Origin: Paraburkholderia tropica
GTDB lineage: Bacteria > Pseudomonadota > Gammaproteobacteria > Burkholderiales > Burkholderiaceae
Length of the DNA: 40,721 bases
Direction of reading: 5' to 3'
Assembly: GCF_914484835.1 (NCBI RefSeq)
Contig: NZ_CAJZAR010000085.1
Location: 1-40,721, forward strand
The notes under the pieces were generated by a model, which saw only the letters and a list, made by a program, of their open reading frames with translations, made no database searches and was not told the origin of the DNA. Shown piece after piece: positions 31,829 through 40,720 of the stretch; within the stretch, counting starts at the first letter, position 1; every line of letters begins with the position of its first letter. A program made the position numbers and the translations under genes.

Positions 31829-33826
31829 ATGTCCAACATTTTCTCGATCGGCCTGAGCGGCTTGCAGTCGGCCCAGATCGGTATCGCCACGGCTGGCGAG
31901 AACATCAGCAATTCGTCCACCGCGGGCTACAACGTGGAAAAGGCGGTGTTCACCGAGGCGAACGGGCAAAATTCGGGCAGCGGCTACATCGGCGCCGGCG
32001 TCAACACGGCCACGGTGCAGCGCGCCTATAGCCAGTACATCACGACGTCGCTGAACAACGCGCAGTCGACCAACAGCGCGCTGACGGCTTCGTACACGCT
32101 CGCCACCCAGCTGTCGAACCTCGTGGGCAGCCCGACCTCGGGCATCGCATCGTCGATCACGTCGTTCTTCTCGGGTCTGCAGGACGTGTCGAACTCGCCG
32201 GACAGCACGGCGACGCGCCAGACTGCGCTGTCCGACGCGCAGTCGCTCGCCGACCAGATCAACGCCGCCGGCGAGCAGTACGACTCGCTGCGCCAGAGCG
32301 TGAACACGCAGCTGACGAACGCCGTTTCGCAGATCAACACCTACACGCAGCAGATCGCGCAGCTCAACACGCAGATCGCCACGGCGAGCGCGTCGGGCCA
32401 GCAGCCGAACCAGCTGCTCGACCAGCGCGACCTCGCGGTGTCGAATCTTTCGCAGCTCGTGGGCGTGCAGGTCGTGCAGAACAGCAGCGGCTACAGCCTG
32501 TTCCTCGGCAACGGCCAGCCGCTCGTGGTGAGCGGCCAGAACTACAACCTGACGACGCAGCCGTCGAGCACCAATCCGACCGAGATGACGGTGGCCTGGC
32601 AAGGCCTGCCGGGCTCGACCACCGCCGCGCAGCCGCTCACCAGCGCGGCGCTGCAAGGCGGCACGGTCGGCGGCCTCGTGTCGTTCATGCAGGGCACGCT
32701 CGATCCGGCCGAAGCGCAGCTCGGCGCGATCGCCACCAGCTTCGCGGCGCAGGTCAACGCGCAGAACGCGCTCGGCCTCACGCAAGGCGGCGCGGCGGGC
32801 GGCGACCTCTTCACGGTGGGTGCGCCGGTCGTCACGGGCAACCTGAACAACACCGGCACCGCGACGGTCTCGGCTTCGCTCACGAATCCCACGAGCCCGC
32901 CGACCGACAACTTCACGGTCTCGTATTCGAGCGGCACGTGGACGCTGACCGACACCACGACCAACACGGTCGTGGGTTCGTCGACCACGCAGCCGAGCAC
33001 GACCAGCCCGCTCACGGGCGGCGGCGTGTCCGTCAGCATGACGGGCACGATGGCGAACGGCGATTCGTACTCGATCAATCCGACGGCGGGCGCGCTCGAC
33101 ACCTTCGCGGTGGCGACCAGCGATCCCTCGGCGATCGCGGCGGCTTCGCCCGTGCTGGTCTCGGCGCCCACCACGAACACCGGTACGGCCGTGGTCACGC
33201 AAGGCGCGGTGACCTCGGGCTACACGATTTCCTCGACGCCGACCACGCTCACCTACGACTCGTCGACGGGCTCGCTCTCGGGCTTCCCGGCGAACTCGAC
33301 GATCACGGTGACGGTGCCGGGCTCCAGCACGCCGACGACCTACACGATCGACGCGACGGGCACGACCACGGTCCCGTACGACTCGACCACGGGCGCGACC
33401 ATCGCGATCGCGTCGAGCACGGGCACCGACATGAACAACGTGAGCTTCACGCTCACGGGGGCGCCCGCGAACGGCGACACCTTCACGATCGCGCAGAACT
33501 CCGGCGCGGCGCAGGACGGCCGCAACGCGCTGGCGATCGCGAACCTGACCTCGGGCACGTCGTTTACGAACTCGCAGACGCTGACCAACGCGTACTCGAA
33601 CTACGTGAACTCGATCGGCAACACGGCCAGCCAGTTGAAGGCGTCGAGCACGTCGCAGACCTCGCTCGTCACGCAGCTCACCTCGCAGCAGCAGTCGGTG
33701 CAGGGCGTGAACCTCGACGAAGAAGCGGCCAACCTGCTGCAGTACCAGCAGCTCTATCAGGCCAACAGCAAGGTGATCCAGACGGCGGCGTCGCTGTTCC
33801 AGACCCTGATCGGCATTTTCCAGTGA
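31829..33826 (+). CDS. flgK: Hook-associated protein 1, FlgK
   Basis: First hook-filament junction protein, 665 residues. N-terminal IFSIGLSGLQSAQIGIATAG and GENISNSSTAGYNVEK and C-terminal VNLDEEAANLLQYQQLYQAN form the conserved tube domains. The middle is Thr/Ser/Gly-rich and holds two copies of a short module with the core ANGD(S/T)(F/Y) (near 33048-33077 and 33466-33492), which also occurs in FlgL. It is exported with FlgN, encoded in this window. Confidence 0.96.
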   Translation: MSNIFSIGLSGLQSAQIGIATAGENISNSSTAGYNVEKAVFTEANGQNSGSGYIGAGVNTATVQRAYSQYITTSLNNAQSTNSALTASYTLATQLSNLVGSPTSGIASSITSFFSGLQDVSNSPDSTATRQTALSDAQSLADQINAAGEQYDSLRQSVNTQLTNAVSQINTYTQQIAQLNTQIATASASGQQPNQLLDQRDLAVSNLSQLVGVQVVQNSSGYSLFLGNGQPLVVSGQNYNLTTQPSSTNPTEMTVAWQGLPGSTTAAQPLTSAALQGGTVGGLVSFMQGTLDPAEAQLGAIATSFAAQVNAQNALGLTQGGAAGGDLFTVGAPVVTGNLNNTGTATVSASLTNPTSPPTDNFTVSYSSGTWTLTDTTTNTVVGSSTTQPSTTSPLTGGGVSVSMTGTMANGDSYSINPTAGALDTFAVATSDPSAIAAASPVLVSAPTTNTGTAVVTQGAVTSGYTISSTPTTLTYDSSTGSLSGFPANSTITVTVPGSSTPTTYTIDATGTTTVPYDSTTGATIAIASSTGTDMNNVSFTLTGAPANGDTFTIAQNSGAAQDGRNALAIANLTSGTSFTNSQTLTNAYSNYVNSIGNTASQLKASSTSQTSLVTQLTSQQQSVQGVNLDEEAANLLQYQQLYQANSKVIQTAASLFQTLIGIFQ

Positions 33827-33837
33827 GGCGCTGAGCC

Positions 33838-35079
33838 ATGCGTATCGCGACTTCCCAGATTTACAGCTCCAGCGTGTCGACGATGGAGAACCAGCAGTCC
33901 CAGATGCTCAACGTGCAGCAGCAGATTTCGACCGGTATCGCCATCGCGAATCCGGCCGACAATCCGCTCGGCGCGGCGCAGGCCGTGCAGCTTTCGGCCA
34001 CGGGCGCGACGCTCTCGCAGTACGCGTCGAACCAGACCACCGCGCTGTCGACGCTGCAGCTCGAAGACTCCACGCTGACGAGCATCACGAGCACGCTGCA
34101 CAGCATCAACCAGCAGCTTCAGTCGGCGGTGAACGGCTCGCTCAACGACTCCGACCGCCAGGCGCTCGCGCAGCAGCTGCAAGGCGAACGCAACCAGCTG
34201 CTGACGCTCGCCAACACCACGGACGGCCAGGGCAACTATCTGTTCTCCGGCTTCCAGAGCACCACGGCGGTGTTCGCGAACAAGAGCGGCGGCGGCGTGA
34301 CCTACAACGGCGACGGCGGCCAGCGCACGATCCAGGTGGCCGGTTCGCGCACGATCGCGGTCAGCGACACGGGTTCGTCGGTGTTCCAGAGCGTGTCGGC
34401 GGTCGGTTCGTCGGCGGTGACGCGCGGCAACACGGCGAACACGGGCACGGGTGTGATCGGCGGCGTCACGGTGACCGACACCACGCAGGCGACCAACAAT
34501 CACAGTCTGTCGATCCAGTTCAGCGACGCGAGCGGCTCGCTCACGTATTCGGTGATGGACAATTCGACCTCGCCCGCGACGGCGCTCTCGTCGAACCAGC
34601 CCTACACGGACGGCCAGGCGATCGCGCTCGGCAGCGGCATGAACGTGACGGTCACGGGCACGCCCGCGAACGGCGACTCGTTCTCGATCACGCCGGCGAC
34701 GGACCCGCAGAACAGCGACATGTTCCTGAGCATCGACAACGCGATCGCCGCGCTGCAGACGCCGGTCAACGGCGACGTCGCCGCGAAGGCCACGCAGACG
34801 AACGCGCTGACGACCGCGCTCACCTCGATCGGCAACTCGCTGTCGAGCGTGATCACGACGCAGGCTTCGGTGGGCGGCCGCGAGCAGGAAGTGAAGGCGT
34901 TGCAGGCCGTCACGTCGACCAACTCGCTGCAGACGACGTCGAACCTCAGCGATCTCACGGACACCGACATGACCGCGGCGATCTCGCTGTACGAGCAGAT
35001 CTCGAACGCGCTGTCGGCCTCGCAGAAGAGTTTCGCGGCCACGCAGAATCTCTCGCTGTTCCAGTACATCAACCCGTAA
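33838..35079 (+). CDS. flgL: Hook-associated protein 3, FlgL
   Basis: Second hook-filament junction protein, 413 residues. The flagellin-like N-terminus (MRIATSQIYSSSVSTMENQQ, IANPADNPLGAAQAVQL) and C-terminus (TDTDMTAAISLYEQISNAL, SLFQYINP) are characteristic. It follows flgK by 11 bases and shares its promoter. One ANGDSF module in the centre matches those of FlgK. A strong terminator follows. Confidence 0.96.
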   Translation: MRIATSQIYSSSVSTMENQQSQMLNVQQQISTGIAIANPADNPLGAAQAVQLSATGATLSQYASNQTTALSTLQLEDSTLTSITSTLHSINQQLQSAVNGSLNDSDRQALAQQLQGERNQLLTLANTTDGQGNYLFSGFQSTTAVFANKSGGGVTYNGDGGQRTIQVAGSRTIAVSDTGSSVFQSVSAVGSSAVTRGNTANTGTGVIGGVTVTDTTQATNNHSLSIQFSDASGSLTYSVMDNSTSPATALSSNQPYTDGQAIALGSGMNVTVTGTPANGDSFSITPATDPQNSDMFLSIDNAIAALQTPVNGDVAAKATQTNALTTALTSIGNSLSSVITTQASVGGREQEVKALQAVTSTNSLQTTSNLSDLTDTDMTAAISLYEQISNALSASQKSFAATQNLSLFQYINP

Positions 35080-35100
35080 GACGCGCGGGTTCGGAAACGC

Positions 35101-35135
35101 AAAACGGCGGTGCGCGAGAAGCGCACCGCCGTTTT
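35101..35135. terminator. Bidirectional terminator between flgL and fliR
   Basis: AAAACGGCGGTGCGC pairs perfectly with GCGCACCGCCGTTTT (15 bp) around GAGAA. A and T runs on the two flanks let it act on flgL (+) and on fliR (-), which converge here. Confidence 0.95.
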
Positions 35136-35173
35136 CTTTTGTGTCTTTTGTGTCTTTAGCGCCGCGCGCGGAT

Positions 35174-35965
35174 TCAGGCCGCCGGCTTGAGCGCGGCCGC
35201 CACGCGGCCCATCTGCTCCAGCCCGCCGTCGATCAGGCGCGCGAAGTAGGGAATCATGTTCGGCGTCATCGCCATGATCAGCAGCAGGCCGACGAGCATG
35301 GTGATCGCAAAGCCGATCTGGAAGATACCGATCTGCGGCGCGGCGCGGTTGAGAATGCCGAGCGAGAGATTGGTGATGAGCAGCGCCACCACCACGGGCA
35401 GCGACAGCAGCAGGCCCGCGTTGAACACCGTCGCGCCCCACTCCGCGAGCAGCCGGTAGCCGTTGCCGGACAGCACGTTGGCCGAGATCGGCACGCTCGT
35501 GAAGGTCTGCATGAGCGCGGCGATCATTTGCAGATGGCCGTCGAAGGCGAGGAAGGCGAGCATCGCCATCATGTTGAGCCACGACGACAGCGCGGGCGTG
35601 GTGCTATTGGCCTGCGGATCGAAGAACGAGGCGAAGCCGAGGCCCATGCCGAGACCCATCAGGTCGCCGGCGGCCGTCACGATGGCGAACACCATCTGCA
35701 TCGTGAAGCCGAGCGCGATGCCGATCAGGAACTGGTTGACCAGAATCCACACGCCTTCGGCCGAGAACACCGTGGTTTGCGGCATCGGCCCGAGCGTGGG
35801 CGCGACGATCAGCGTGATGAAGGCGCCGAGGCCGATCTTCACGCGCATCGGCACCGAGCGGTTGCCCACGATCGGCGCCACCGCGATCAGCGCGAGGATG
35901 CGCGTGAACGGCCAGAGAAACGCGGTGAGCCAGCCGTTGAGCTGCGCGTAGGTGACGGTGAACAT
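35174..35965 (-). CDS. fliR: Flagellar export gate protein FliR
   Basis: Membrane component of the export channel, 263 residues and about six membrane helices. Typical segments: LIAVAPIVGNRSVPMRVKIG, VWILVNQFLIGIALGFTMQM, AGDLMGLGMGLGFASFFDPQ. It builds the helical export pore with FliP and FliQ. It is the last gene of fliLMNOPQR, 37 bases after fliQ. Confidence 0.96.
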   Translation of the reverse strand: MFTVTYAQLNGWLTAFLWPFTRILALIAVAPIVGNRSVPMRVKIGLGAFITLIVAPTLGPMPQTTVFSAEGVWILVNQFLIGIALGFTMQMVFAIVTAAGDLMGLGMGLGFASFFDPQANSTTPALSSWLNMMAMLAFLAFDGHLQMIAALMQTFTSVPISANVLSGNGYRLLAEWGATVFNAGLLLSLPVVVALLITNLSLGILNRAAPQIGIFQIGFAITMLVGLLLIMAMTPNMIPYFARLIDGGLEQMGRVAAALKPAA

Positions 35966-36002
35966 CGTGAGGAATGCGCGGCGGCGCCCGGCGGGGCGGG
36001 CC

Positions 36003-36272
36003 TCAGCCCGCGAGCGACGGAATGCTCGTGAACATGTGGCGCATGTAGTCGAGCATGGTGGTGAGCATCCACGGACCGGCGATCACCAGCGTGACCGCGA
36101 TCGCGATGAGCTTCGGAATGAACGAGAGCGTACTTTCGTTGATCTGCGTGGCGGCCTGGAACAGGCTCACGATCAGACCCACGGCGAGCGAGACGAGCAG
36201 CAGCGGCGCGGCCAGCAGCAGGGCGACGTACATCGCCTGATGCGAGAGCGTCATGACCATTTCGGGCGTCAT
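36003..36272 (-). CDS. fliQ: Flagellar export gate protein FliQ
   Basis: Two-helix membrane protein of 89 residues, the standard FliQ size. Family sequence: MTPEMVMTLSHQAMYVALLL, ISLFQAATQINESTLSFIPK-like segment (here VSLFQAATQINESTLSFIPK). It surrounds the FliP/FliR pore. Ten bases separate it from fliP. Confidence 0.96.
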   Translation of the reverse strand: MTPEMVMTLSHQAMYVALLLAAPLLLVSLAVGLIVSLFQAATQINESTLSFIPKLIAIAVTLVIAGPWMLTTMLDYMRHMFTSIPSLAG

Positions 36273-36282
36273 CGTCGGGTCC

Positions 36283-37113
36283 TCAGGTGAAGCTCTGCGC
36301 GAGCGAGCCGATCAGCAGTTGCCAGCCGTCCACGAGCACGAACAGCATGAGCTTGAAGGGCAGCGAGATCGTCGCGGGCGAGACCATCATCATACCCATC
36401 GACATCAGCACGCTCGCCACCACCATGTCGATGATGAGAAACGGAATGAACACCGTGAAGCCGATCTGGAAGCCGGTTTTCAGCTCGCTCGTGATGAACG
36501 AGGGCACCAGCAGCGTGAGCGGCACGTCCTCGGGGCCCTGCATCGGCGGCGCGTGCGCGATGCGCGCGAACAGCGCGAGATCGGACTCGCGGGTCTGGCG
36601 CAGCATGAAGGTCTTGAACGGCGCGACGCCGCGCGTGACCGCTTCCTCCATCGGCAGCGTGCCGGCGGAGAAGGGCTTGTAGCCGTCGTTGTAGGCCTTG
36701 TCGATGACCGGCGACATCACGAACAGCGTCAGGAACAGCGCGAGGCCCACGAGCACCTGGTTCGGCGGCGTGGTGGTCGTGCCGAGCGCCTGGCGCAGCA
36801 GCGAGAGCACGATGATGATGCGCGTGAAGCTCGTCATCATCAGCACCATCGCGGGCAGGAACGTCAGCATCGTGAGCAGCAGCATCGTCTGCACGCTCAG
36901 CGAGTAGGTCGTTCCGCCGGCGGCGCCGGGGCTCGTGGTGAAGGCCGGCAGGCCTTGCGGGCCGGCGGCGGCTTGCGCGTGCGCCAGATGCGGCAGCATC
37001 AGCGCCACGGCGCCCGCGCCGAATGCGAGCGCGACGGGCAGCGCCGCGCGCGAGAACTTTACGGAAGTCATGAGGGAGGACGAGGGCGCGTCGTGAAGGG
37101 TACGGCCGTGCAT
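36283..37113 (-). CDS. fliP: Flagellar export gate protein FliP
   Basis: Core pore subunit, 276 residues. A signal-like hydrophobic stretch (ALPVALAFGAGAVALMLPHLAHA) ending AHA is followed by the conserved family body: LTFLPAMVLMMTSFTRIIIV, LRQALGTTTTPPNQVLVGLA, SELKTGFQIGFTVFIPFLII. I chose ATG 37113, immediately after the fliO stop, because GGAG lies eight bases before it inside fliO; a later ATG at 37071 (MTSVKFSR) has only pyrimidines upstream. Confidence 0.95.
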   Translation of the reverse strand: MHGRTLHDAPSSSLMTSVKFSRAALPVALAFGAGAVALMLPHLAHAQAAAGPQGLPAFTTSPGAAGGTTYSLSVQTMLLLTMLTFLPAMVLMMTSFTRIIIVLSLLRQALGTTTTPPNQVLVGLALFLTLFVMSPVIDKAYNDGYKPFSAGTLPMEEAVTRGVAPFKTFMLRQTRESDLALFARIAHAPPMQGPEDVPLTLLVPSFITSELKTGFQIGFTVFIPFLIIDMVVASVLMSMGMMMVSPATISLPFKLMLFVLVDGWQLLIGSLAQSFT

Positions 37114-37722
37114 TTACTGCGCTCCGCCGTCGTGACGCTTGAAACGTTTGCCGGCTTCGTGTTTCAGCGCGTCACGAAAGCGCTGTCCGAAGCTGCCTTG
37201 CAGGGCGGGGCCGCCCGTTGCCGCATTGGCCGCATTGGCTGCGTGGGCCGCATTCGCGGCGGGCAATTCGCCCGCGGGCATCGTGTGCAGGAGGCGCACG
37301 CTGCCGGGCGCCGCGCCGAGCACGAGCCAGGTGTCGCCGATCTCGACCACGGCCACGCGCTCCTTGCCGCCGAGCGAAGCGCCGCCGACGGTTTTGACGA
37401 GCGCGTTTTTCGGGCCGTGCTGCAAACCGAGACGCCGCGCGAGCCACGCGCAGCCGAACACGACCGCGATCACCAGCGCGAGTCCGAACACCGTTTGCAG
37501 CAGCGCGCCGAAACCGAGCGCCGGCACCGCGCTGCCCGCGACGACCGCCGAAGCGTTCGAGGCGTTCTGCGCCGCCTGCGTCGCCTTGTTCACGGCCTGC
37601 AGATCGGCGGCGTTGGCCGCGCCGGCTGCGCTCGCCGCGCCCGAAAGGGCCAGCGCGAGCGCGAGGTGGAACGTCCGGCGCGCGCGAACGAAGCGCGCTG
37701 CGGGCACGGCGGCCGGTTTCAT
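37114..37722 (-). CDS. fliO: Flagellar export assembly factor FliO
   Basis: Helps FliP assemble. The 202 residues have an N-terminal hydrophobic signal/anchor, an Ala/Asn spacer, one clear membrane helix (FGLALVIAVVFGCAWLARRL), and the soluble FliO domain (LGGKERVAVVEIGDTWLVLG). The C-terminal AANAAHAANAANAA stretch is low complexity. The ATG overlaps the fliN stop by four bases, and its own stop abuts the fliP ATG. Confidence 0.92.
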   Translation of the reverse strand: MKPAAVPAARFVRARRTFHLALALALSGAASAAGAANAADLQAVNKATQAAQNASNASAVVAGSAVPALGFGALLQTVFGLALVIAVVFGCAWLARRLGLQHGPKNALVKTVGGASLGGKERVAVVEIGDTWLVLGAAPGSVRLLHTMPAGELPAANAAHAANAANAATGGPALQGSFGQRFRDALKHEAGKRFKRHDGGAQ

Positions 37723-38189
37723 CGATTCAGCTTCCGGATCCGTTCGGACGGCGTGATGATGTCGGTCAGACGGATACCGAACTTGTCGTTCACCACCACC
37801 ACTTCGCCCTGGGCGATCAGGCAGCCGTTCACGAGCACGTCCATCGGTTCGCCGGCGAGGCCGTCGAGTTCCACGACCGAACCCTGCGCGAGTTGCAGCA
37901 GGTTGCGGATCGCGATCTTGGTGCGGCCGAGTTCGACGGTCATCTGGACGGGAATGTCCAGAATCATGTCGATGTCGTTGCGCGTCGAGTTCTGGTCGAC
38001 CTTCGAGAGCGGCTGGAACACGGCGGCGGGCGCGGCGGCCGGCACGTCGTTGCTGTTCTGCTCGGCCATCGCGGCCGCCCAGTCGTCCAGCGACGCCTCA
38101 TCGGCGCCCGAACCCGGCACATCGGCCGCGGCTTCCTGACCCGCTTCGAGCACGGGTTCTTCGCCTTGCGTGGCGTTCACGTCACTCAT
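37719..38189 (-). CDS. fliN: Flagellar switch protein FliN
   Basis: C-ring subunit that with FliM and FliG sets rotation direction and receives CheY-P. The C-terminal SpoA/SURF1-like domain is complete (ILDIPVQMTVELGRTKI, LLQLAQGSVVELD, VLVNGCLIAQGEVVVVNDKF, GIRLTDIITP). The acidic N-terminal 70 residues are longer than in E. coli. ATG 38189 gives 156 residues and overlaps the fliM stop by eight bases; a GTG at 38195 is an alternative. Confidence 0.95.
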   Translation of the reverse strand: MSDVNATQGEEPVLEAGQEAAADVPGSGADEASLDDWAAAMAEQNSNDVPAAAPAAVFQPLSKVDQNSTRNDIDMILDIPVQMTVELGRTKIAIRNLLQLAQGSVVELDGLAGEPMDVLVNGCLIAQGEVVVVNDKFGIRLTDIITPSERIRKLNR

Positions 38190-39189
38190 ATCCACCTTCC
38201 TTCATCGTGTCGGCTGCGCTGATCATCTTCTGGACCCGCAACGCGTATTGACCATTGAAAATTCCGTAGCCGCATTCCATCACCGGCACGCCGTCGACCT
38301 TCGCGACGATGTGCTCGGGAATGTTGACCGGCAGGACATCGCCCTTCTTCATGTTCAGGATCTGCTCGAACGTGATGGGCACCTGCGCGAGATCGGCGGT
38401 GAGCTCCACTTCGGCGGCCTGCACCTGCTGCGAGAGCACGCGCACCCAGCGGCGGTCCACGTCGAGCACTTCGCCTTGCAGCGGCGAGGCGAGCACGTCG
38501 CGGATCGGCTCGATCATCGAGTACGGCATGCAGATGTGCAGCGTGCCGCCCGTCGCGCCGAATTCGATCGAGAACTGCGTGACGATCACGATCTCGTTGG
38601 GCGTCGCGACGTTGGCGAACTGCGTGTGCATTTCCGAGCGCACGTATTCGAAGCTCAGCGGGCGCACGCTTTTCCACGCCGTCGTGTAGTGCTCGAAGAC
38701 GAGGTTCAGCAGGCGCTGGATGATGCGCTGCTCGGTCTGCGTGAAGTCGCGGCCTTCCACACGCGTGTGGAAGCGGCCGTCGCCGCCGAACAGGTTGTCG
38801 ACCACGAAGAACACGAGATTCGGGTCGAACACGAACAGCGAGGTGCCGCGCAGCGGCTTCACATGCACGAGGTTCAGGTTCGTCGGGATCGGCAGGTTGC
38901 GGGTGAACTCGCTGTACTTCTGCACGCGCACCGGGCCGACGGAAATCTCGGCGGTGCGGCGCATGAAGTTGAAGACACCCACGCGCAACAGCCGCGCGAA
39001 ACGCTCGTTGATGATTTCGAGGCCGGGCATCCGGCCGCGCACGATGCGTTCCTGCGTCGCGATGTTGTAGGGCCGCACGCCCTGCTTTTCGGACGAGCTG
39101 GAGTCGCTGTCGACTTCGCCGGTGACGCCCTTGAGGAGGGCATCGACCTCCTCCTGCGACATGAACTCGTCGTGACCACCCATGCTCAT
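38182..39189 (-). CDS. fliM: Flagellar switch protein FliM
   Basis: C-ring protein of 335 residues. The N-terminal FMSQEEVDALLKGV is the CheY-P-binding peptide, followed by the CheC-like middle domain (ARLLRVGVFNFMRRTAEISV region) and the C-terminal SpoA domain (ILNMKKGDVLPVNIPEHIVA). It links the chemotaxis genes at the left end of the window to the motor. GGGAG lies nine bases before the ATG. Confidence 0.96.
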   Translation of the reverse strand: MSMGGHDEFMSQEEVDALLKGVTGEVDSDSSSSEKQGVRPYNIATQERIVRGRMPGLEIINERFARLLRVGVFNFMRRTAEISVGPVRVQKYSEFTRNLPIPTNLNLVHVKPLRGTSLFVFDPNLVFFVVDNLFGGDGRFHTRVEGRDFTQTEQRIIQRLLNLVFEHYTTAWKSVRPLSFEYVRSEMHTQFANVATPNEIVIVTQFSIEFGATGGTLHICMPYSMIEPIRDVLASPLQGEVLDVDRRWVRVLSQQVQAAEVELTADLAQVPITFEQILNMKKGDVLPVNIPEHIVAKVDGVPVMECGYGIFNGQYALRVQKMISAADTMKEGGYE

Positions 39190-39228
39190 GATGCGAGGCT
39201 CCCGGATATCTGCGCGCTGTGCATGGCG

Positions 39229-39729
39229 TTACTGCACGACGAATTCGGTGAACAGCACGTCTTCGACCTTGGCGGGCTCGCCGTGCGGGTCGGAGGGCTT
39301 CGAGATCAGCGCGGCCAGCTCGGTGGCGAGTTCGCGCTTGCCGTCGAGCGGCGCGAGGTCCGACGGATGCTTGTTCGAGAGTGCGAGCAGCACGCGGCTG
39401 CGGATTTCCGGCATATGCGAGACGAGCGCGTCCTGGGTCGCCTGGCTGTCGAGCTTGAGCGTGAGGCCGATGCGCAGATAGTGCGTGTCGCCGTCGTCGG
39501 ACTGCAGGTTCACCGTCATCGGTTCGAGCGCGTAGTAGACCGGCAGCGGCGGCGGCGGCGGTGCGCTCGCCGTGGCGGCGGCCGGATGGCGCGACATGAA
39601 GAACCACACGCCCGCGCCGGCGGCGCCAGCGGCAAGGATCGCGATGATCACGATGAGGAGGATGCGCTTGAGCGGTCCGGGTTTCGCGCCCTGGGGCGCA
39701 GCTTGATCTTTTGCGGTCGTGGTCGCCAT
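39229..39729 (-). CDS. fliL: Flagellar basal body protein FliL
   Basis: Single-pass inner-membrane protein near the stator, 166 residues. A basic cytoplasmic N-terminus, a membrane helix (ILLIVIIAILAAGAAGAGVW), a Pro-rich spacer (SAPPPPPLP) and the periplasmic FliL domain (YYALEPMTVNLQSDDGDTHY, LRIGLTLKLDS, VEDVLFTEFVVQ). First gene of the fliLMNOPQR operon; a putative FlhDC box lies about 150-180 bases upstream. Confidence 0.95.
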   Translation of the reverse strand: MATTTAKDQAAPQGAKPGPLKRILLIVIIAILAAGAAGAGVWFFMSRHPAAATASAPPPPPLPVYYALEPMTVNLQSDDGDTHYLRIGLTLKLDSQATQDALVSHMPEIRSRVLLALSNKHPSDLAPLDGKRELATELAALISKPSDPHGEPAKVEDVLFTEFVVQ

Positions 39730-39881
39730 GTCGGTCGTAAGCCTGGGTGGTGCGGTGTTGGGGCCGAGTGTGGGGCCGTCGGGTCGGGAGAACGTCCGGC
39801 GCTTCGCGCAATTCGCGCGCCGCGTGCGTCATCAATCCCGGCAGCCTGCATTGTTCCGGCTTTTGCCTTACAGCGAAGGGA

Positions 39882-39910
39882 GGAATAGACGGGGGATTTC
39901 CGGCTATCTC
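39882..39910. promoter_or_regulatory. Putative FlhDC box upstream of fliL
   Basis: The segment carries GGAATAGAC and CCGGCTATC in inverted orientation around GGGGGATTT. Aligned with the flgA-flgB element (22377-22405) using one gap, about 23 of 27 core positions are identical. Two unrelated class II promoters sharing such a sequence is good evidence for a common activator, most likely FlhDC. Confidence 0.55.
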
Positions 39911-40086
39911 GTGGTTTTGTCGCGGGTGCGGCGCGCGTGCCCGAAAGCGCCGATGCGCGCGGCATCGCGGGCGCCGGGGCGCGCTCGCATCATGTTGGAG
40001 AGCGATGCCCGACGATCGGCGCGTGATGGGGTTCGATCAGAGGCGATCGAGCGTGGAAGCGTGAAAGCCCGGCGGGCCCGGCGTGT
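39911..40086. other. Non-coding part of the fliL-fliK interval
   Basis: The full interval between fliL and fliK (39730-40246) is 517 bp without a convincing gene. It contains the FlhDC-like box, the fliK terminator and a 10-bp tandem repeat, all listed separately; in this portion I see nothing further. Confidence 0.5.
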
Positions 40087-40124
40087 AAAAAACGGCCGGC
40101 GGCGCTGCGTGCGCCGCTGGCCGT
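40087..40124 (-). terminator. Intrinsic terminator downstream of fliK
   Basis: On the minus strand ACGGCC and GCGGCGC pair with GCGCCGC and GGCCGT (13 pairs with one mismatch, loop ACGCA), followed by TTTTT. It separates fliK transcription from fliL. Confidence 0.8.
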
Positions 40125-40144
40125 GCCGATGAGCGCTTCTAACC

Positions 40145-40213
40145 GCGCATGACCCCGCATGACCCCGCATGACCCCGCATGAGCCCGCATGAGCCCGTAT
40201 GACCGCCGATGAC
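40145..40213. repeat. 10-bp tandem repeat in the fliK 3' region
   Basis: Three identical units GACCCCGCAT (40151-40180) are followed by GAGCCCGCAT, GAGCCCGTAT and GACCGCCGAT, with a degenerate unit before. The 10-bp period is about one helical turn. It lies between the fliK stop and its terminator. Confidence 0.85.
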
Positions 40214-40246
40214 GGTCTCTGGCCGCGCCGCCGGGTTTTATGGCAC

Positions 40247-40720
40247 TCAGGCGAACGTGTCGATCAGGCCGACCGTGCGCGTGGTGGGCGCCGAGGTGGT
40301 GCTGCCGATCGCGTCGTCGGCGCTGCTGCCGGACGCGAGGCTGCTGCCGCCCGAACGCGACGAGCGCGAGCCGCTGCCCGAGCCGTTGCCGCTGTCCTGC
40401 TGCGCCTGCTGGTTCATCTGGCGCGAGAAGCCGTCGCTGACGCTCGCGCTGCCGAGGCCGATGCCGTTTTCCTGCATCTGCTCGCGCAGCTTCGGCAGGG
40501 CCGCTTCGACGGCCTCACGCACCTGCTGGTGCTGCGAGACGAAGAGGGCGTGCGCGTGGTTCTCCGAGACTTGCAGCACCACTTGCAGCGGGCCGAGATC
40601 CTTCGGGTTGAGCGTGAGTTCCGCCGAGCTCTGGTGCGCGCTCGACAGGAACACGACCTTCTGGCTGAGCGCGTCTTCCCAGTCGCTCGTGCCCACCTGC
40701 GGCGCGAGCGTGGCCGAAGC
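40247..40720 (-). CDS. fliK: Flagellar hook-length control protein FliK, 3' part
   Basis: The frame is open to the window edge, so the ruler-like N-terminal part is missing. The visible 157 residues contain the conserved C-terminal FliK domain: WEDALSQKVVFLSS, AELTLNPKDLGPLQVVLQV, ALFVSQHQQVREAVEAALPK, LREQMQENGIGLGSASV, which interacts with FlhB to switch export specificity. The end is a Gly/Ser/Gln-rich tail. The partner FlhB is encoded at the left of this window. Confidence 0.93.
   Translation of the reverse strand, partial: ASATLAPQVGTSDWEDALSQKVVFLSSAHQSSAELTLNPKDLGPLQVVLQVSENHAHALFVSQHQQVREAVEAALPKLREQMQENGIGLGSASVSDGFSRQMNQQAQQDSGNGSGSGSRSSRSGGSSLASGSSADDAIGSTTSAPTTRTVGLIDTFA

Noticed and set aside
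40145..40213. CRISPR-like repeats
   Set aside because: Units are contiguous, 10 bp long and without spacers; no cas genes are present.
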